Positions 10,727 through 23,330 of a stretch of DNA of 64,000 nt are shown piece after piece. This stretch comes from Rutidosis leptorrhynchoides (lineage: Eukaryota; Streptophyta; Magnoliopsida; Asterales; Asteraceae). The stretch covers positions 365,594,001 through 365,658,000 of the forward strand of contig NC_092340.1 in NCBI RefSeq assembly GCF_046630445.1, written 5' to 3'. Both the position numbers and the translations under genes were made by a program. Numbering within the stretch: position 1 is the stretch's first letter; each line of letters begins with the position of its first letter. The notes beneath the pieces were generated by a model. The model was not told the DNA's origin, did not search any database, and saw nothing but the letters and a program-made list of their open reading frames with translations.

Positions 10727-12490
10727 TATATTAATATATTTATTATAATATCTATTAAGTACAATTTAAAAGCAGAAAAATTTCAAAGTTTGTTATAACT
10801 CGCTATCTGATCGATTCCATTTGTCTGATGGAGTAATTCGTCGATTCCTTTACCAGTACAAATCAATTCTATTTAAAATCACAATCAATTTTAATTAATT
10901 TTTCTTCTGCCTGAATATTGTTACCAGTCAGTTTCATAAATCAAATAGGATCAATCTCAACGGCTACAACAAATATTCCATCATGATATATATTTTCATA
11001 TACTGCAATTCGTAAAAAGGAAATCAAAATAAAACACAGAATATAAACTCTTGTCCACCATGAAACCACCAACCCATAAACCACCACCGATCACCACACA
11101 AACCTGCTGCAAGAACCAAGAACAACCTCATCACCTTTATGTAATCTCTAACCCGATCATCAAACCCTACCCCGTCACTCTCTCTCTCTCTATCCCATCA
11201 TCTCTCTCTCTCCTAAAGCCATCGTGAACCACCTTTCAAACACCCATTTTCCTTTCTGACTGCTGTAACAACTGAAAACCATCACCTTGAATCACCTAGG
11301 ATCACCACCTCTCTACCATTGTGGTAACCCATCACCATCTCTTCTTTAACCGTTACCCGAATCAACCACCATTATCAACCCCTATGTTTTCTGTATCTTT
11401 CGAACCCAGAACCAAAAATCATCACCAAACTTCCATGATTTCTAGCTCGTTTCTTTCTATTTATAACCAACACTTCACCTCCATAAACCCGCTACCACCA
11501 CTCTCATTTTCTTTCCCTCTATCTACCTCACTATCTTATTTTTGTTCAGAAACTATCACCCACCATCACCATTCTTTCAGTGAGCTACTATAAACAAGGC
11601 TGCAGCACAAGTGTGATATCAACCAACGGCTGAACTGCGACTTTTGTTTCTGAAAATTGATCAACGGTCACCTTTTAAAATTCCTTATAAACTGCTGAAA
11701 ATATCGAACCACTTCATATATATATTAAAGTTTAGGACGACACACGTTAGTGGATGGGGCACACTTGCTAAATAAGTTAAAGGAACAATATGTATTGCTG
11801 TAACCACTCAATTCCTTTTTATAAAAAGTTGATGCTACGTGGTGTTATAAAACTAAAAGTAGGCACCGATATTCTATCAATTAAAGTAGTGGGTTACGGC
11901 AAGTGGGGAAATACTTTTCTGGTCCCGTCAACTAGCACGATGTACACATATTAATGGTATCACTTTATTAAGGTTAATAAAGATCATAATGAGGATAATG
12001 TATCTATGATTTTCGCTGGATGTGTTACTTTGAAATCAGGCCGTGGGCCTTTATTTCCTTTTATCTTGGGTCAATTAAATTCATTCTTTTTAGATCACAA
12101 CAAAAATTTGGGCTTCATAATTTTGATATGCAAACGTTTTGAGCTCGAATGGTGATCTTGTTACTGATAAAACGCTAGCGATGATGGTAATAATACATGT
12201 TAAGTTGATGATCATAATAAATTGTGACGTGATTAAATGTTGTTAAGAAAATAAATGGTGACCGTGGCGATTATGTGCATAAAGACGATGATGATTACGA
12301 TTTGTTATTGATGGCGATAAGAAATTTGATGATGATGATGTACGATGGGTATAGTGATGGTGATTGGTAAAAGAAAATGATACATGATGTTATGATGATT
12401 CGTGGTTACGATGATGATATTGTGTAATGAAGCTATACGGGTCAATACATATTAATTAGATTATTGAATGGGTTAAAACTAGAGCTAGCA

Positions 12491-12568
12491 AATGGTCCAT
12501 TGTTATGGGAGTGTGTTAGGGGAACGAGGGGTCGCGGGTTCGAGCCCGAGCTGCGACATTATTTTTTT
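12491..12568 (+). repeat. tRNA-derived (SINE-like) relic inside BC LTR, copy A
   Basis: Contains a perfect Pol III B-box-like GGTTCGAGCC (12537-12546), embedded in GTCGC...GCGAC that can fold as a T-arm, an A-box-like TGGTCCATTGTTATGGGAG about 35 bases upstream, and a T run (12562-12568) downstream. It is present in all three BC LTR copies. The promoter layout is seen; SINE origin is inferred. Confidence 0.5.
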
Positions 12569-12700
12569 GAAGCTATTTATTTAAGGTAGTATACTTATGA
12601 TTCCTATTATTTTTATTATAATTATTATTAACATAAGTATTATTATTACTAATATCAATATTATTATCATTATCATTATTATTTTTACTACTAATATCAC

Positions 12701-12800
<100 letters not shown>

Positions 12801-13598
12801 ATTACTAACTATAACGTTAGTTTTAAATGCATTTTGTATATATATAGTATAACTATATTTTTATGATCTTAAACTAAAAGAATAGACATTATAAGTTAGA
12901 TACAAACATTAGATATATAGAAGTATATATATAATAAGTATACTACTTTTACTAATAAACTACTTTTGTTCATTTACGTTTTAATATAACTCGAAATTAT
13001 TAAAAATTCTATCATAATAAAAATTATGAGTATTTAAAAATATTAATACTAAGTATTTATTCAAAATATATTAATAAAGTATATAATATTTTATTATGAT
13101 AATTTAATAAAATATATAAAATAAAAATATTTAAGTAATTATTAATATTAAAATTAATATCACAAGTATATTACTAATATCAAAATATATATTTATTTGA
13201 ATATTATTAAAAGTATTAATATACATACATGATATAGGTTCGTGAATCCGAGGCCAACCCTATACTTGTTCATTGTCGTCATATGTATTTTTACTACAAA
13301 ATACAGTATGGTAAAATACAGTATGGTGAGTTCATTTGATTCCCTTTTACTCTTTACATTTTTGGGAATGAGAATACATGCGCTACTTTTCAACTGCTTT
13401 ATTAAATGCTTTTGAAATACATTTTGAACTGCGAATACATGAAATGATTTTTATAAATGTTTGACGAGATAGACACAAGCAAAACATTCTTCGAATGAAT
13501 TATGTGGACGTGATAATTGCCACCATTGAATTATGTGGACGTGATAATTGCCACAATTGATATGAATATTTTTCCTCTGATTATTATTGCTTGGTAAC

Positions 13599-13948
13599 TG
13601 ATAGTACTCCAAATGAATATATATTTAGTATCAATATCATTCCAATATGTAAAGTTTTCAGTTGCAATTGTTCTATTTACAAGTGATATTCGTTTAAATA
13701 ATAAAAGGTGAAGACAAAAGGCAGATTCGACGAATTGAAGACGCAAACGGCCAAAAAGCTCAAAAGTACAAAGTACAATCCAAGAGGTTCAATTTATTGA
13801 TGAGAAACGTCTAAAAATTACAAGAGTACAAGTTACAAAACGCAAAGTACACGATATAAAATAATACGCAAGGACGTTCGAAAATCCGGAACCGGGACAT
13901 GAGTCTACTCTCAACGCGCGACGCAACGTTACAAAAATTACAAGTCAA
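13599..13948 (+). repeat. G2-family LTR fragment (350 bp) at the duplication junction
   Basis: Matches the first 350 bases of the G2 5' LTR (33209-33558) and sits at the same base of the BC LTR, after GTAAC. It stops at GTCAA, directly followed by the Copia LTR. G2 is therefore older than the duplication. No G2 right half follows here. Confidence 0.88.
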
Positions 13949-14880
13949 TGTCACTAGAACAATAATTGATATTGAAAATGACTTAGTGATTAATTAAGGC
14001 TAAATGAGGAATAATGCTCTCAAGTGTAACTAGTAAAGACTTGTAATCCTAAAATACACTTAGATACATTTAGGATGGTCACCAAGTCCCAACTAGAGAT
14101 TGCTTTTACCTTGTGCATGTGTTGAACATTAATGTGTGCTTACACATTAATCATGCAATATGTTATATTGCAAGTAACTTGCTAAAAGCTTAAATTACAA
14201 GTTGTGCAAATATCTATATGATTGATCTTATAGTAACTATCTCTTGCTATATGTGAGTATTACTTGCTACTTGCTAATATGTCTAATACTCATAAATTTA
14301 TCAACTTTATTAACATGCTTGCTATGTGCTTACTAATTAGGATTCAAGTAACTAGTCTACTCCAATAAATTAAGTGTAAATTGGTTCACAATGAAATTAT
14401 GATCAATTGTTTACTTGGTTTTGTCTAAGTAACAAATTGTGATTGCTTGTTCAAGTATGACTTAACTTTGATGTCTCTATATACTTAATGATCATCTTAG
14501 AAAGACATCATTCAATTAATCTACCTAAGCTTAAAACAAACATGACTTGTGATTAATTGAAACTAGGAAGTTAATGACATATTGACTAGTCTTTAGAATT
14601 GAACCAAATGCATTAAAGTGACTAACTAAGTCTTGACCAATCTGAGATTTCCTAAAATATCAATCAAGATACTTCTCCAAGAATGTTGGGTTTACCACTA
14701 ATGGAGTGTTGTGTCACTTTCATACAATAAGACCAAATCTCACACACTTAATGCATATAGTACTTGTATAGGATGTTTGGTTTCTTTTGCAGGTGCCAGA
14801 AGGAGTAAAGGTGCCAAAATGTGGTGTTCAAATTTGAGTCAAATGGCTATACAACGGATACTAAATTTGGACTGGAGCAC

Positions 14881-14907
14881 GCACGGTCGAACCACAATCG
14901 ACCGTGC
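14881..14907 (+). promoter_or_regulatory. 10-bp inverted repeat upstream of Copia TATA box
   Basis: GCACGGTCGA and TCGACCGTGC separated by seven bases, a perfect stem 39 bases upstream of the TATA box. Confidence 0.6.
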
Positions 14908-14945
14908 AGGCAACCGTGTGTCAACGGCTACTTTTTGAATCCCAC

Positions 14946-14954
14946 TATAAAAGG
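14946..14954 (+). promoter_or_regulatory. Copia LTR TATA box
   Basis: TATAAAAGG in a GC-balanced context, the best promoter element in this LTR. Transcription would start about 30 bases downstream. Confidence 0.6.
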
Positions 14955-15492
14955 CAAGCATTAAAGAGCATTTGGAGCTGACCCTCTTGCATATTTCAAA
15001 GGCTTATTTCCAGAGATCACAAGGGCTCTAACTACTACTCAAATGTGATCAAGCAAAAGAAGATTCTATGATCTTATAGATATTGAATTTGGTTGTTGTA
15101 AAGTTACTAATCAAAATCATTTATTTTGTGAGTTTACTTAGTGTAATGTATGTCCTAGTATTGTCTTAGGATCATCATTACAAAGTGTATAAGTCTTGTA
15201 ACTTCAATTAGTAGAAGCATAGGCTAGCTTAGTGATCTACTTCCTTAAAAGGACTTAGGAAGTTGATTAATCTTATTTGGAGATTAATACTTGTCCAAGG
15301 TGAAGAAAAGTTGATCTAGGTTGGAGTTGATCTTTCAAAGGGATAGAAAGATTAGGTTTGTTGTCTACCAAAGAAGTTGAAGATTTGTAAATCGGATCTC
15401 CACCGGGTTTGGAGAAAAGTGCTTAGTGAAGCAACAAATCCCGATTAGTGTAATCGGGGAGTGAATTAAGGTGCATTAGTTAACATCCACCC

Positions 15493-15612
15493 GAACCACT
15501 ATAAATCTTTGTGTCTATGTTCTTACATTACTTCATTTATCATTTTGAACATGAACCACTATAAATCCTTGTGTCTATGTTCTTACATTACTTCATTTAT
15601 CATTTGGAACAT
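15493..15612 (+). repeat. 60-bp tandem duplication in Copia LTR
   Basis: Two near-identical 60-base units beginning GAACCACTATAAATC(T/C)TTG, differing at a few positions, about 120 bases before the LTR end. Confidence 0.85.
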
Positions 15613-15844
15613 ATACACTACACACATCAAGTTTAAATTGATTTGGATGATCAAAGTTAATCGAATTTGGAGATCAATCGAAAAAGTGCTAAAAACGTAT
15701 CAAGTAACTATTCATCCCCCTCTAGTTACTTACAATTGGTATCAGAGCAGTTGCTCAAATCATTGCTCTATAAACATTTTTGAAAGTGTCAAAATTCGTT
15801 TCGTGCAAAAACTTGAGTCCACGATTCTCAGATCAACTCAAACT

Positions 15845-16558
15845 ATGAGATACTTGGAAGAATTGGTGGAAGAAACACCAATCTTTGATAAGATGGATAT
15901 TGATGTGTGAAAATTAATATTTGAGGCTTATCTCAAATCCAAGGATTACTACTTGTGGAGAATAATCAAAGTAGGAGACTTTGTTCCACAAGCTAGTTCA
16001 AGACTAGTGAAGTCAATATTTCAAAACAATGAGGTTTTGAAACAAATTGATGCAATTTCACTACTTCATAGAATTCTTCCTAGTGAAGAAAGATTAAAGA
16101 TAATTTCATGTGAAAGTGAAAAGGAATGTTGGGATTCACTATGTTCTCAAGAAGGAGAAAACTCTAGGAGTTTAAAGAGTAAAGAACTAGGGAAGGATTT
16201 GGAGAAGCTTGGTGATTCTCAAACAAATGGTTTGAATGGAAATGAAGACTTTTGACTCATGAGTTCTTGGGATGATCTAAATCAAGATGGCCAAAGTGAA
16301 GAAGAGGTTGAATCTCCTTTCAAAGAAGAAGATGTCTCAAGCATGGATTGCAATGAGGTACATGTATTCTATCCTTCTAATTATGAAGAATTGTTAGATG
16401 ATTACAAGACTAATAAATTTGTGTATGATAGTAGTCGTGACAAAGTAAAACTTTTAGAGAAAGAATTATACAATGTTAGACAACTTAACAAAACCTTAAT
16501 TGATGAAAACAACGCTTTGAAAAGAAAATTTGAAAGAATGATTATTTGTGATTCATAA
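15845..16558 (+). pseudogene. gag: Copia gag pseudogene, copy B
   Basis: A single reading frame from ATG 15845 to TAA 16558, broken by two TGA stops (15908-15910 and 16253-16255). The segment after the first stop (KLIFEAYLKSKDYYLW) begins the Copia Gag core, followed by ISCESEKECWDSL; the last third is acidic then coiled-coil-like, as in SIRE-type Gag. The usual zinc knuckle and polymerase are missing. It holds the N-terminal part lost in copy A. Family assignment rests on the Gag core motif plus the tRNA-Met primer site. Confidence 0.72.
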
Positions 16559-16944
16559 AGAAGTAAACGTGAAATGAATACGTGTCGCGACTCTAGCAAA
16601 CACAAGTCATGTAATCAAAGTCCATTGTCAATTATTAGAAGAATTGAGAACATGGGGAAAATGGATCAAGCTAACAATTCAATGGTAGAGATATGTCAAG
16701 GATTGGGTAATCTTAAAATCAATCAAAACCAATGATCAAAAATGCTAATGAGAATAACCTTCTCAAAAAGACTTTGTATTAATGAAAGGTTTTTCTTACA
16801 AATGCAAAATTGTTTTTGAAAAATGATTTTAAAAGATTAGTGAAGGAAGCTTACTTGCATTAGGATTGTGTGTTTATGTGAAACTATGTATTGCATGCTA
16901 AATATAAGATTGATGCGTTTTGTGTATACTATGTACATGATTGA

Positions 16945-16945
<1 letters not shown>

Positions 16946-17017
<72 letters not shown>
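16946..17017. repeat. (AT)n(AC)n compound microsatellite, copy B
   Basis: Same site as 9684-9747 in copy A, with a longer AT part. Confidence 0.95.
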
Positions 17018-17465
17018 AATATAGTATATTACGTGCCATTGATGATTAAACATCGGGAGGATGTAATCATTCAATGTTAGGAAAGGAAAACTTGTCCTCA
17101 AGTATTCAATAGAACCTAAGAATCGTCAAAACGCGCTCAAATAAAGAAGTGAAGTAATAGGTGATCAGAAGGATCCACGGCAGCATCACGGCTGACCGTA
17201 TACCCGACTGCAGAATCCTGTCCTGTATGTGTGAAAATTCCTGCACGGCTAACACCACGGTTGACCGTGCTTCGACCGTGCGTGGTCTGATTCTGTTTTA
17301 AATGTGACGACCCGGAAATTTCTGACCAAATTTAAACTTAATATTTATATGATTTCGACATGATAAGCAAAGCCTGTAATGTTAAGTCTCAAAAAGTTTT
17401 GGAACTATATTCGCGTAATCAATTTCCCTTCGACAATTCCCAACGATTCACGAACAATTGTTTGT

Positions 17466-17577
<112 letters not shown>

Positions 17578-17914
17578 TTCAAATAAATATAATTTATGTA
17601 ATACATAATTAATAAAATGTAAGGTTAATATACCAAATCTTATTACAAGTTAAAATATAATTGTTATATTACTTTCATTAATATCAATATCTGTATTACT
17701 AACATAATATATATTATATAAAAATTAAAACATATAACTTGTTATTACTAGTATTATTATTAGATACTATCATTATTATTATAGATTATGATTATTTATT
17801 ATTATAGCCTTTAATAATAATATTATTATTAAAACTATTAATATTATTATAGGCATTATTAATAGGAAATAATATAATTTCTTATTTTTTTTATCATTTA
17901 TAATATTAGAATCC

Positions 17915-17916
<2 letters not shown>

Positions 17917-17998
<82 letters not shown>
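17917..17998. repeat. (ATT)n microsatellite in BC LTR, copy B
   Basis: About 82 bases of trinucleotide repeat. Confidence 0.95.
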
Positions 17999-17999
<1 letters not shown>

Positions 18000-20009
18000 T
18001 ATATTAATATATTTATTATAATATCTATTAAGTACAATTTAAAAGCAGAAAAATTTCAAAGTTTGTTATAACTCGCTATCTGATCGATTCCATTTGTCTG
18101 ATGGAGTAATTCGTCAATTCCTTTACCAGTACAAATCAATTCTATTTAAAATCACAATCAACTTTAATTAATTTCTCTTCTGCCTGAATATTGTTACCGG
18201 TCAGTTTCATAAATCAAATAGGATCAATCTCAACGGCTACAACAAATATTCCATCATGATATATATTTTCATATACTGCAATTCGTAAAAAGGAAATCAA
18301 AATAAAACACAGAATATAAACTCTTGTCCACCATGAAACCACCAACCCATAAACCACCACCGATCACCACACAAACCTGCTGCAAGAACCAAGAACAACC
18401 TCATCACCTTTGTGTTATCTCTAACCCGATCATCAAACCCTACCCCGTCACTCTCTCTCTCTATCCCATCATCTCTCTCTCTCTCCTAAAGCCATCGTGA
18501 ACCACCTTTCAAACACCCATTTTCCTTTCTGACTGTTGTAACAACTGAAAACCATCACCTTGAATCACCTAGGATCACCACCTCTCTACCATTGTGGTAA
18601 CCCATCACCATCTCTTCTTTAACCGTTACCCGAATCAACCACCATTATTAACCCCTATGTTTTCTGTATCTTTCGAACCCAGAACCAAAAATCATCACCA
18701 AACTTCCATGATTTCTTGCTCGTTTCTTTCTATTTATAACCAACACTTCACCTCCATAAACCCGCTACCACCACTCTCATTTTCTTTCCCTCTATCTACC
18801 TCACTATCTTATTTTTGTTCAGAAACTATCACCCACCATCACCATTCTTTCAGTGAGCTACTATAAACAAGGCTGCAGCACAAGTGTGATATCAACCTAC
18901 GGCTGAACTGCGACTTTTGTTTCTGAAAATTGATCAACGGTCACCTTTTAAAATTCCTTATAAACTGCTAAAAATGTCGAACCACTTCATATATATATTA
19001 AAGTTTAGGACGACACACGTTAGTGGATGGGGCACACTTGCTAAATAAGTTAAAGGAACAATATGTATTGCTGTAACCACTCAATTCCTTTTTATAAAAA
19101 GTTGATGCTACGTGGTGTTATAAAACTAAAAGTAGGCACCGATATTCTATCAATTAAAGTAGTGGGTTACGGCAAATGGGGAAATACTTTTCTGGTCCCG
19201 TCAACTAGCACGATGTACACATATTAATGGTATCACTTTATTAAGGTTAATAAATGTGACAACCCGGAAATTTCCAACCAAATTTAAACTTTAATCTTTA
19301 TATGTTTCCGACACGATAAGCAATATTTGTTAAGTTAAATTGAAAGAATTTTAAACTATGTTCATACATTCATTCAACCTCGACCAAGTTCCAACGATTC
19401 ACGAACCACTAAACAAATATGATTATATATGTATATGTGTATATATATTATAACTTGAAACGTAAACAAAATATTAGATTAAATACTTTATATGATTGTA
19501 TCTGTTTCAAAATGTTTATCAATGGAATTAGAAGATAAGATCAAATGATTGAATTATCAGATATATTGAATTATGATTACAAGTCTCTGTTGAAAGGCCC
19601 ACGTTGATTTGAGAAATCTTTCCATTTTAACAATATTCGGAAAATGGTAAAGTGATTTATAAATAAGAACAAATTGTCAATCATTGAGAACTAGACAAAG
19701 GATAGTGGAAGATTGAATCTCATAAAGACTCGATTGATCTATTTAGTTTCAAATGTACAAAAACGTTTTCAGTTTAAAAAGAACTTTATTATTAAAACGT
19801 ATATAACTTTTATAAATATCTAGAACCACTTTTGACAACTCATTACTTAACTAGTATGATAAAGATAACGATATTTATATTTTATTTTATTAAATATATA
19901 TAACGATTTAAATTAATATTATATATATTTATACGCGTATTATACGTACATAGTTTTATACTTTTACTATACTTAAACTTTACCTTTACTTTATTTTTAC
20001 TTTACTTTA

Positions 20010-20149
20010 ACTTTAATAATTCACTTTAATAATTCATACTTCAATAATTCATACTTTAATAATTCACTTTAATAATTCATACTTTAATAATTCACTTTAA
20101 TAATTCACTTTAATAATTCATACTTTAATAATTCATTTTAATAATTCAA
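20010..20149 (+). repeat. Tandem (ACTTTAATAATTC)n-type array upstream of T TATA box
   Basis: About ten imperfect units of 13-15 bases (TTCACTTTAATAA and TTCATACTTTAATAA variants) ending eight bases before the TATA box. The 3' LTR has the same array at about 28715-28854. An enhancer role is possible but unproven. Confidence 0.85.
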
Positions 20150-20157
20150 AAATCTAT

Positions 20158-20165
20158 TATAAATA
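20158..20165 (+). promoter_or_regulatory. T 5' LTR TATA box
   Basis: TATAAATA directly downstream of the tandem array. The counterpart in the 3' LTR is 28863-28870. Confidence 0.55.
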
Positions 20166-20905
20166 GAATTCAATATGTTTCATTATTTCATAGAAACTTG
20201 AAAATATTTTTCTCTAAACTCTCTCAATCGATTTACATATATATATTTACTCCGTATTATTTCAAGATATTATTAGTATACATAAAATATTACGACGGAG
20301 TACTGTCCGAGTGATTTCGAAATTGTTTTTCGAGTAGGATATGATTAAGGAAATTATGGGTTATAGCTATGGAGGTGATTGAGTATGGTTCATGGGTATG
20401 CTCGTGAGGTCATTATAGTGTTTATCATTTCCGTTGCGTCTACGTACCTTTCCTGCAATATTGAATCTCAATATTGATACGTGAGTACTCATAATTTAAC
20501 TTTTACATACTAATAGTGTATCCCTGACTACTGCTCGAGTATTTAGGATTATTCATGCTTGTACCTTTGATATTGCCCTTAGACAAGTTAGGTTGATTAT
20601 TGAATTAGTTACACTTGCGGTTGAGATAAGGTATAAGATATGCATGTCCTTGGAAAGCTAGCGAAAAATTAAGAACTTTTCCTTTAGATATCGAATGGTT
20701 TCGATGAACGGATTAGAAGTTATAATCAATTGAATTTTCGATATTTTTATTAAAAATGATTATTATTATCGTCGTGTTTATCGTCGTTCTAGTTTTATCT
20801 TATTATTATCATTATTATTATCTTTATCAATAAAAGGGATTTATCATTAAAAATTGTTATTTTTTTATTATTATTACTATCTTTATTATCGTTAAAGTTA
20901 TAATT

Positions 20906-20907
<2 letters not shown>

Positions 20908-20957
<50 letters not shown>
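20908..20957. repeat. (ATT)n microsatellite in T 5' LTR
   Basis: About 50 bases, against about 68 at 29613-29680 in the 3' LTR; this accounts for the LTR length difference. Confidence 0.93.
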
Positions 20958-22545
20958 GTATTAGTATTATTATTATCATTATTAATATATATATCATTAT
21001 TTAAAAATGGTTATTGTTATTATTATTATTACTGTATTATCATTAAGATAATTATTAGTATTATCGTTAATAATGTTATAGTAACTATCATTATTAATAT
21101 TAGTGTAATTAAAACAAATATTTGTAACACCTAATTATTTTGATTACTATTATTATCATTATTATGAACACGATATAAAAGACGATTAAAAGCTATTAAA
21201 CGAAACGATTAGGAAATAATGAGTAAGAGTATCATGATGAAATTAAAATATTATAAGATATTGATTTAGATAAAATTATCGTTCTTATTATTTTTATCAT
21301 TACTATTATTATTAAAAGTATCGTTAGTATTAAAACTATCATTTTAATAAAAATTATCATTTTAATAGAAGTGTCATTGTTACTATAAAATATCATTATT
21401 ATTATTATTTTAAATAGAATTATTATTTTAAAGATAATATTAAAAATTATCGTAAATATTAAAGTTATCATAATTAGAATTATCGTTTTATCATAATGTC
21501 ATTTTAGTAATTATAAATATTGATATTTTTATAATAATAATTATTATTACAAAATAATACAACTTTTACTTACTATCATTATAGATATTATTTTATCAAA
21601 TAAATATGTGATACAAACATATTTTACTACGTGTAATAACTTACTTTAATAATACCTATCATATTATCTTTATGATATTAAATGAACCCTATAAATTTTA
21701 TTACTTAATATATATAAAAGTATATTTTATTACATAAATTTAATATAGAATTTTATCTATTAATACATAAATTATATTATTACTCTAATAAATCTTTTAA
21801 AAATATTTAAAAATATAAAACGACGATATTTAAACTATATATTAATCATGTATAGATTTTTGGAAATTATTTTGAGTCAAATTTACTTTTGTTGACTTTT
21901 GCATATTAGTCTCGAGCATTAGGATTGTGGTACACTATGACTTGACCTAATTTGTTAGACAAATATTGACCAACACATAATTATATATAATTAATTTTGG
22001 TTCGTGAATCCGAGGCCAACCTTGCACTTGTTCAATGACGTTATATGTATTTTTACTACGAAATACAGTATGGTGAGTTTCATTTGCCTTTTTACCCTTT
22101 ATATTTTTGGGACTGAGAATACATGCGCTTTTATAAATGTTTGACGAAATAGACACAAGTAATTGAAACTACATTCTATGGTTGAATTATCGAAATCGAA
22201 TATGCCCCTTTTTATTAAAGTCTGGTAATCTAAGAATTAGGGAACAGACACCCTAATTGACGCGAATCCTAAAGATAGATCTATTGGGCCTAACAAACCC
22301 CATCCAAAGTACCGGATGCTTTAGTACTTCGAAATTTATATCATGTCTGAAGGAGGATCCCGGAATGATAGGGGATATTCTTATATGTATCTAGTTAATG
22401 TCGGTTACCAGGTGTTCACCATATGAATGGTTATTTTTGTCTCTATGCATGGGACGTATATTTATGATAACTGGAAATGAAATTCTTGTGGTCTATTAAA
22501 ATGATGGAAATAAATGATTATGATAAACTAATAAACTCACCAACC

Positions 22546-22583
22546 TTTTGGTTGACACTTTAAAGCATGTTTATTCTCAGGTG
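22546..22583 (+). other. Conserved LTR module: CTCACCAAC...GTTGAC...TTTAAAGCATG...TCTCAGGTG
   Basis: Contains a short hairpin (CCAAC/GTTGG), then GCATGTTT and TCTCAGGTG, which looks like a 5' splice site. Related copies occur at 31269-31306, 41472-41519, 59619-59665, and on the minus strand at 44506-44551 (R) and 61674-61720 (M). Confidence 0.7.
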
Positions 22584-22898
22584 TTAAAGAAATCTTCCGC
22601 TGTGCATTTGCTCATTTTAAAGATATTACTTGGAGTCATTCATGGCATATTTCAAAAGACGTTGCATTCAAGTCGTTGAGTTCAATAGAGATTATTATTA
22701 AGTAAATGACAGATTAGGTCATTTATAGTTGAATCTTATGAAATGGTATGCATGTCTGTCAATTTTCGATGTAAAGAGAGTTTATCTTTTAAAAACGAAT
22801 GCAATTTCTGAAAAATGTATCATATAGAGGTCAAATACCTCGCGATGTAATCAACTATTGAGAATCGTTTATAATGTATATGAACGGGTCCTTTCAGT

Positions 22899-22910
22899 TG
22901 GTATCAGAGC
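22899..22910 (+). other. T primer binding site (tRNA-iMet)
   Basis: TGGTATCAGAGC two bases after the 5' LTR. Confidence 0.9.
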
Positions 22911-23330
22911 GATGGTCTTAGCGAACCAGGTCTACAATAGTGTGTCTAACTGATAAGTCGTTAGGATGCATTAGTGAGTCTGGACTTCGACCGTGTCTGC
23001 ATGTCAAGACTTTTGCTTATCATTTTATGTCGGAAATCATCTACTTATCATCCGTAGAAAATTACCTACTTATCATTCTTAAGTCTAGATACATCTTGCT
23101 GCATTGATTGCATGAATAGTGTACAGACAAAATTCATATCTTAGCATATCTGCTAAATCATATCTTTTCGTATCTATTACTGTAAACTTTGCCTGATATA
23201 TTCCGCAAATTCCTCCGTAATCTACGAAATCTTTTACTCTATATATATGGATATTCTATGTAATTAGAATACCATCCGATAGCCAGAAAATCATTTTTAT
23301 ATCGAAAAATCCTTTATCCAATTGTACGAA
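22911..23330 (+). other. T leader
   Basis: No frame. Closely matches BC 41662-42046, which confirms the shared interior ancestry. Confidence 0.75.

Larger units (their letters stand above)
13949..15734 (+). repeat. Copia (SIRE/Maximus-like) LTR (1786 bp)
   Basis: Starts TGTCACTAG and ends TTACA, followed by the primer site TGGTATCAGAGC. It contains a TATA box, an upstream inverted repeat, and a 60-base direct duplication near its 3' end. This is the only copy of this LTR in the window, so its start is inferred from the TG at the junction. Confidence 0.75.
15735..17302 (+). mobile_element. Copia interior fragment, copy B, with primer site
   Basis: The primer site TGGTATCAGAGC (initiator tRNA-Met) is at 15737-15748, three bases inside the LTR. 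A broken gag follows, then about 740 bases with an AT/AC microsatellite and CGACCGTG dyads. It is cut by BC at TTAAA (17298-17302). No Copia protease, integrase or reverse transcriptase is present. Confidence 0.8.
19255..22896 (+). repeat. T 5' LTR
   Basis: Begins TGTGACAACCCGG and ends CCTTTCA. The first 50 or so bases and the last kilobase resemble the BC LTR; the middle differs. It contains tandem repeats before a TATA box, an ATT array, and conserved modules at about 22057-22131 and 22546-22583. Confidence 0.93.

Noticed and set aside
11321..11593. 90-codon frame repeated at 18594-18866 and 56944-57216
   Set aside because: It starts at GTG, has no ATG near the start, and lies in the BC LTR; its presence three times reflects LTR copies. 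The lack of frameshifts among copies is mildly notable but not enough.
12531..12560. Functional tRNA gene
   Set aside because: Only the T-arm and a weak A box are recognisable; no acceptor stem or anticodon arm can be folded.
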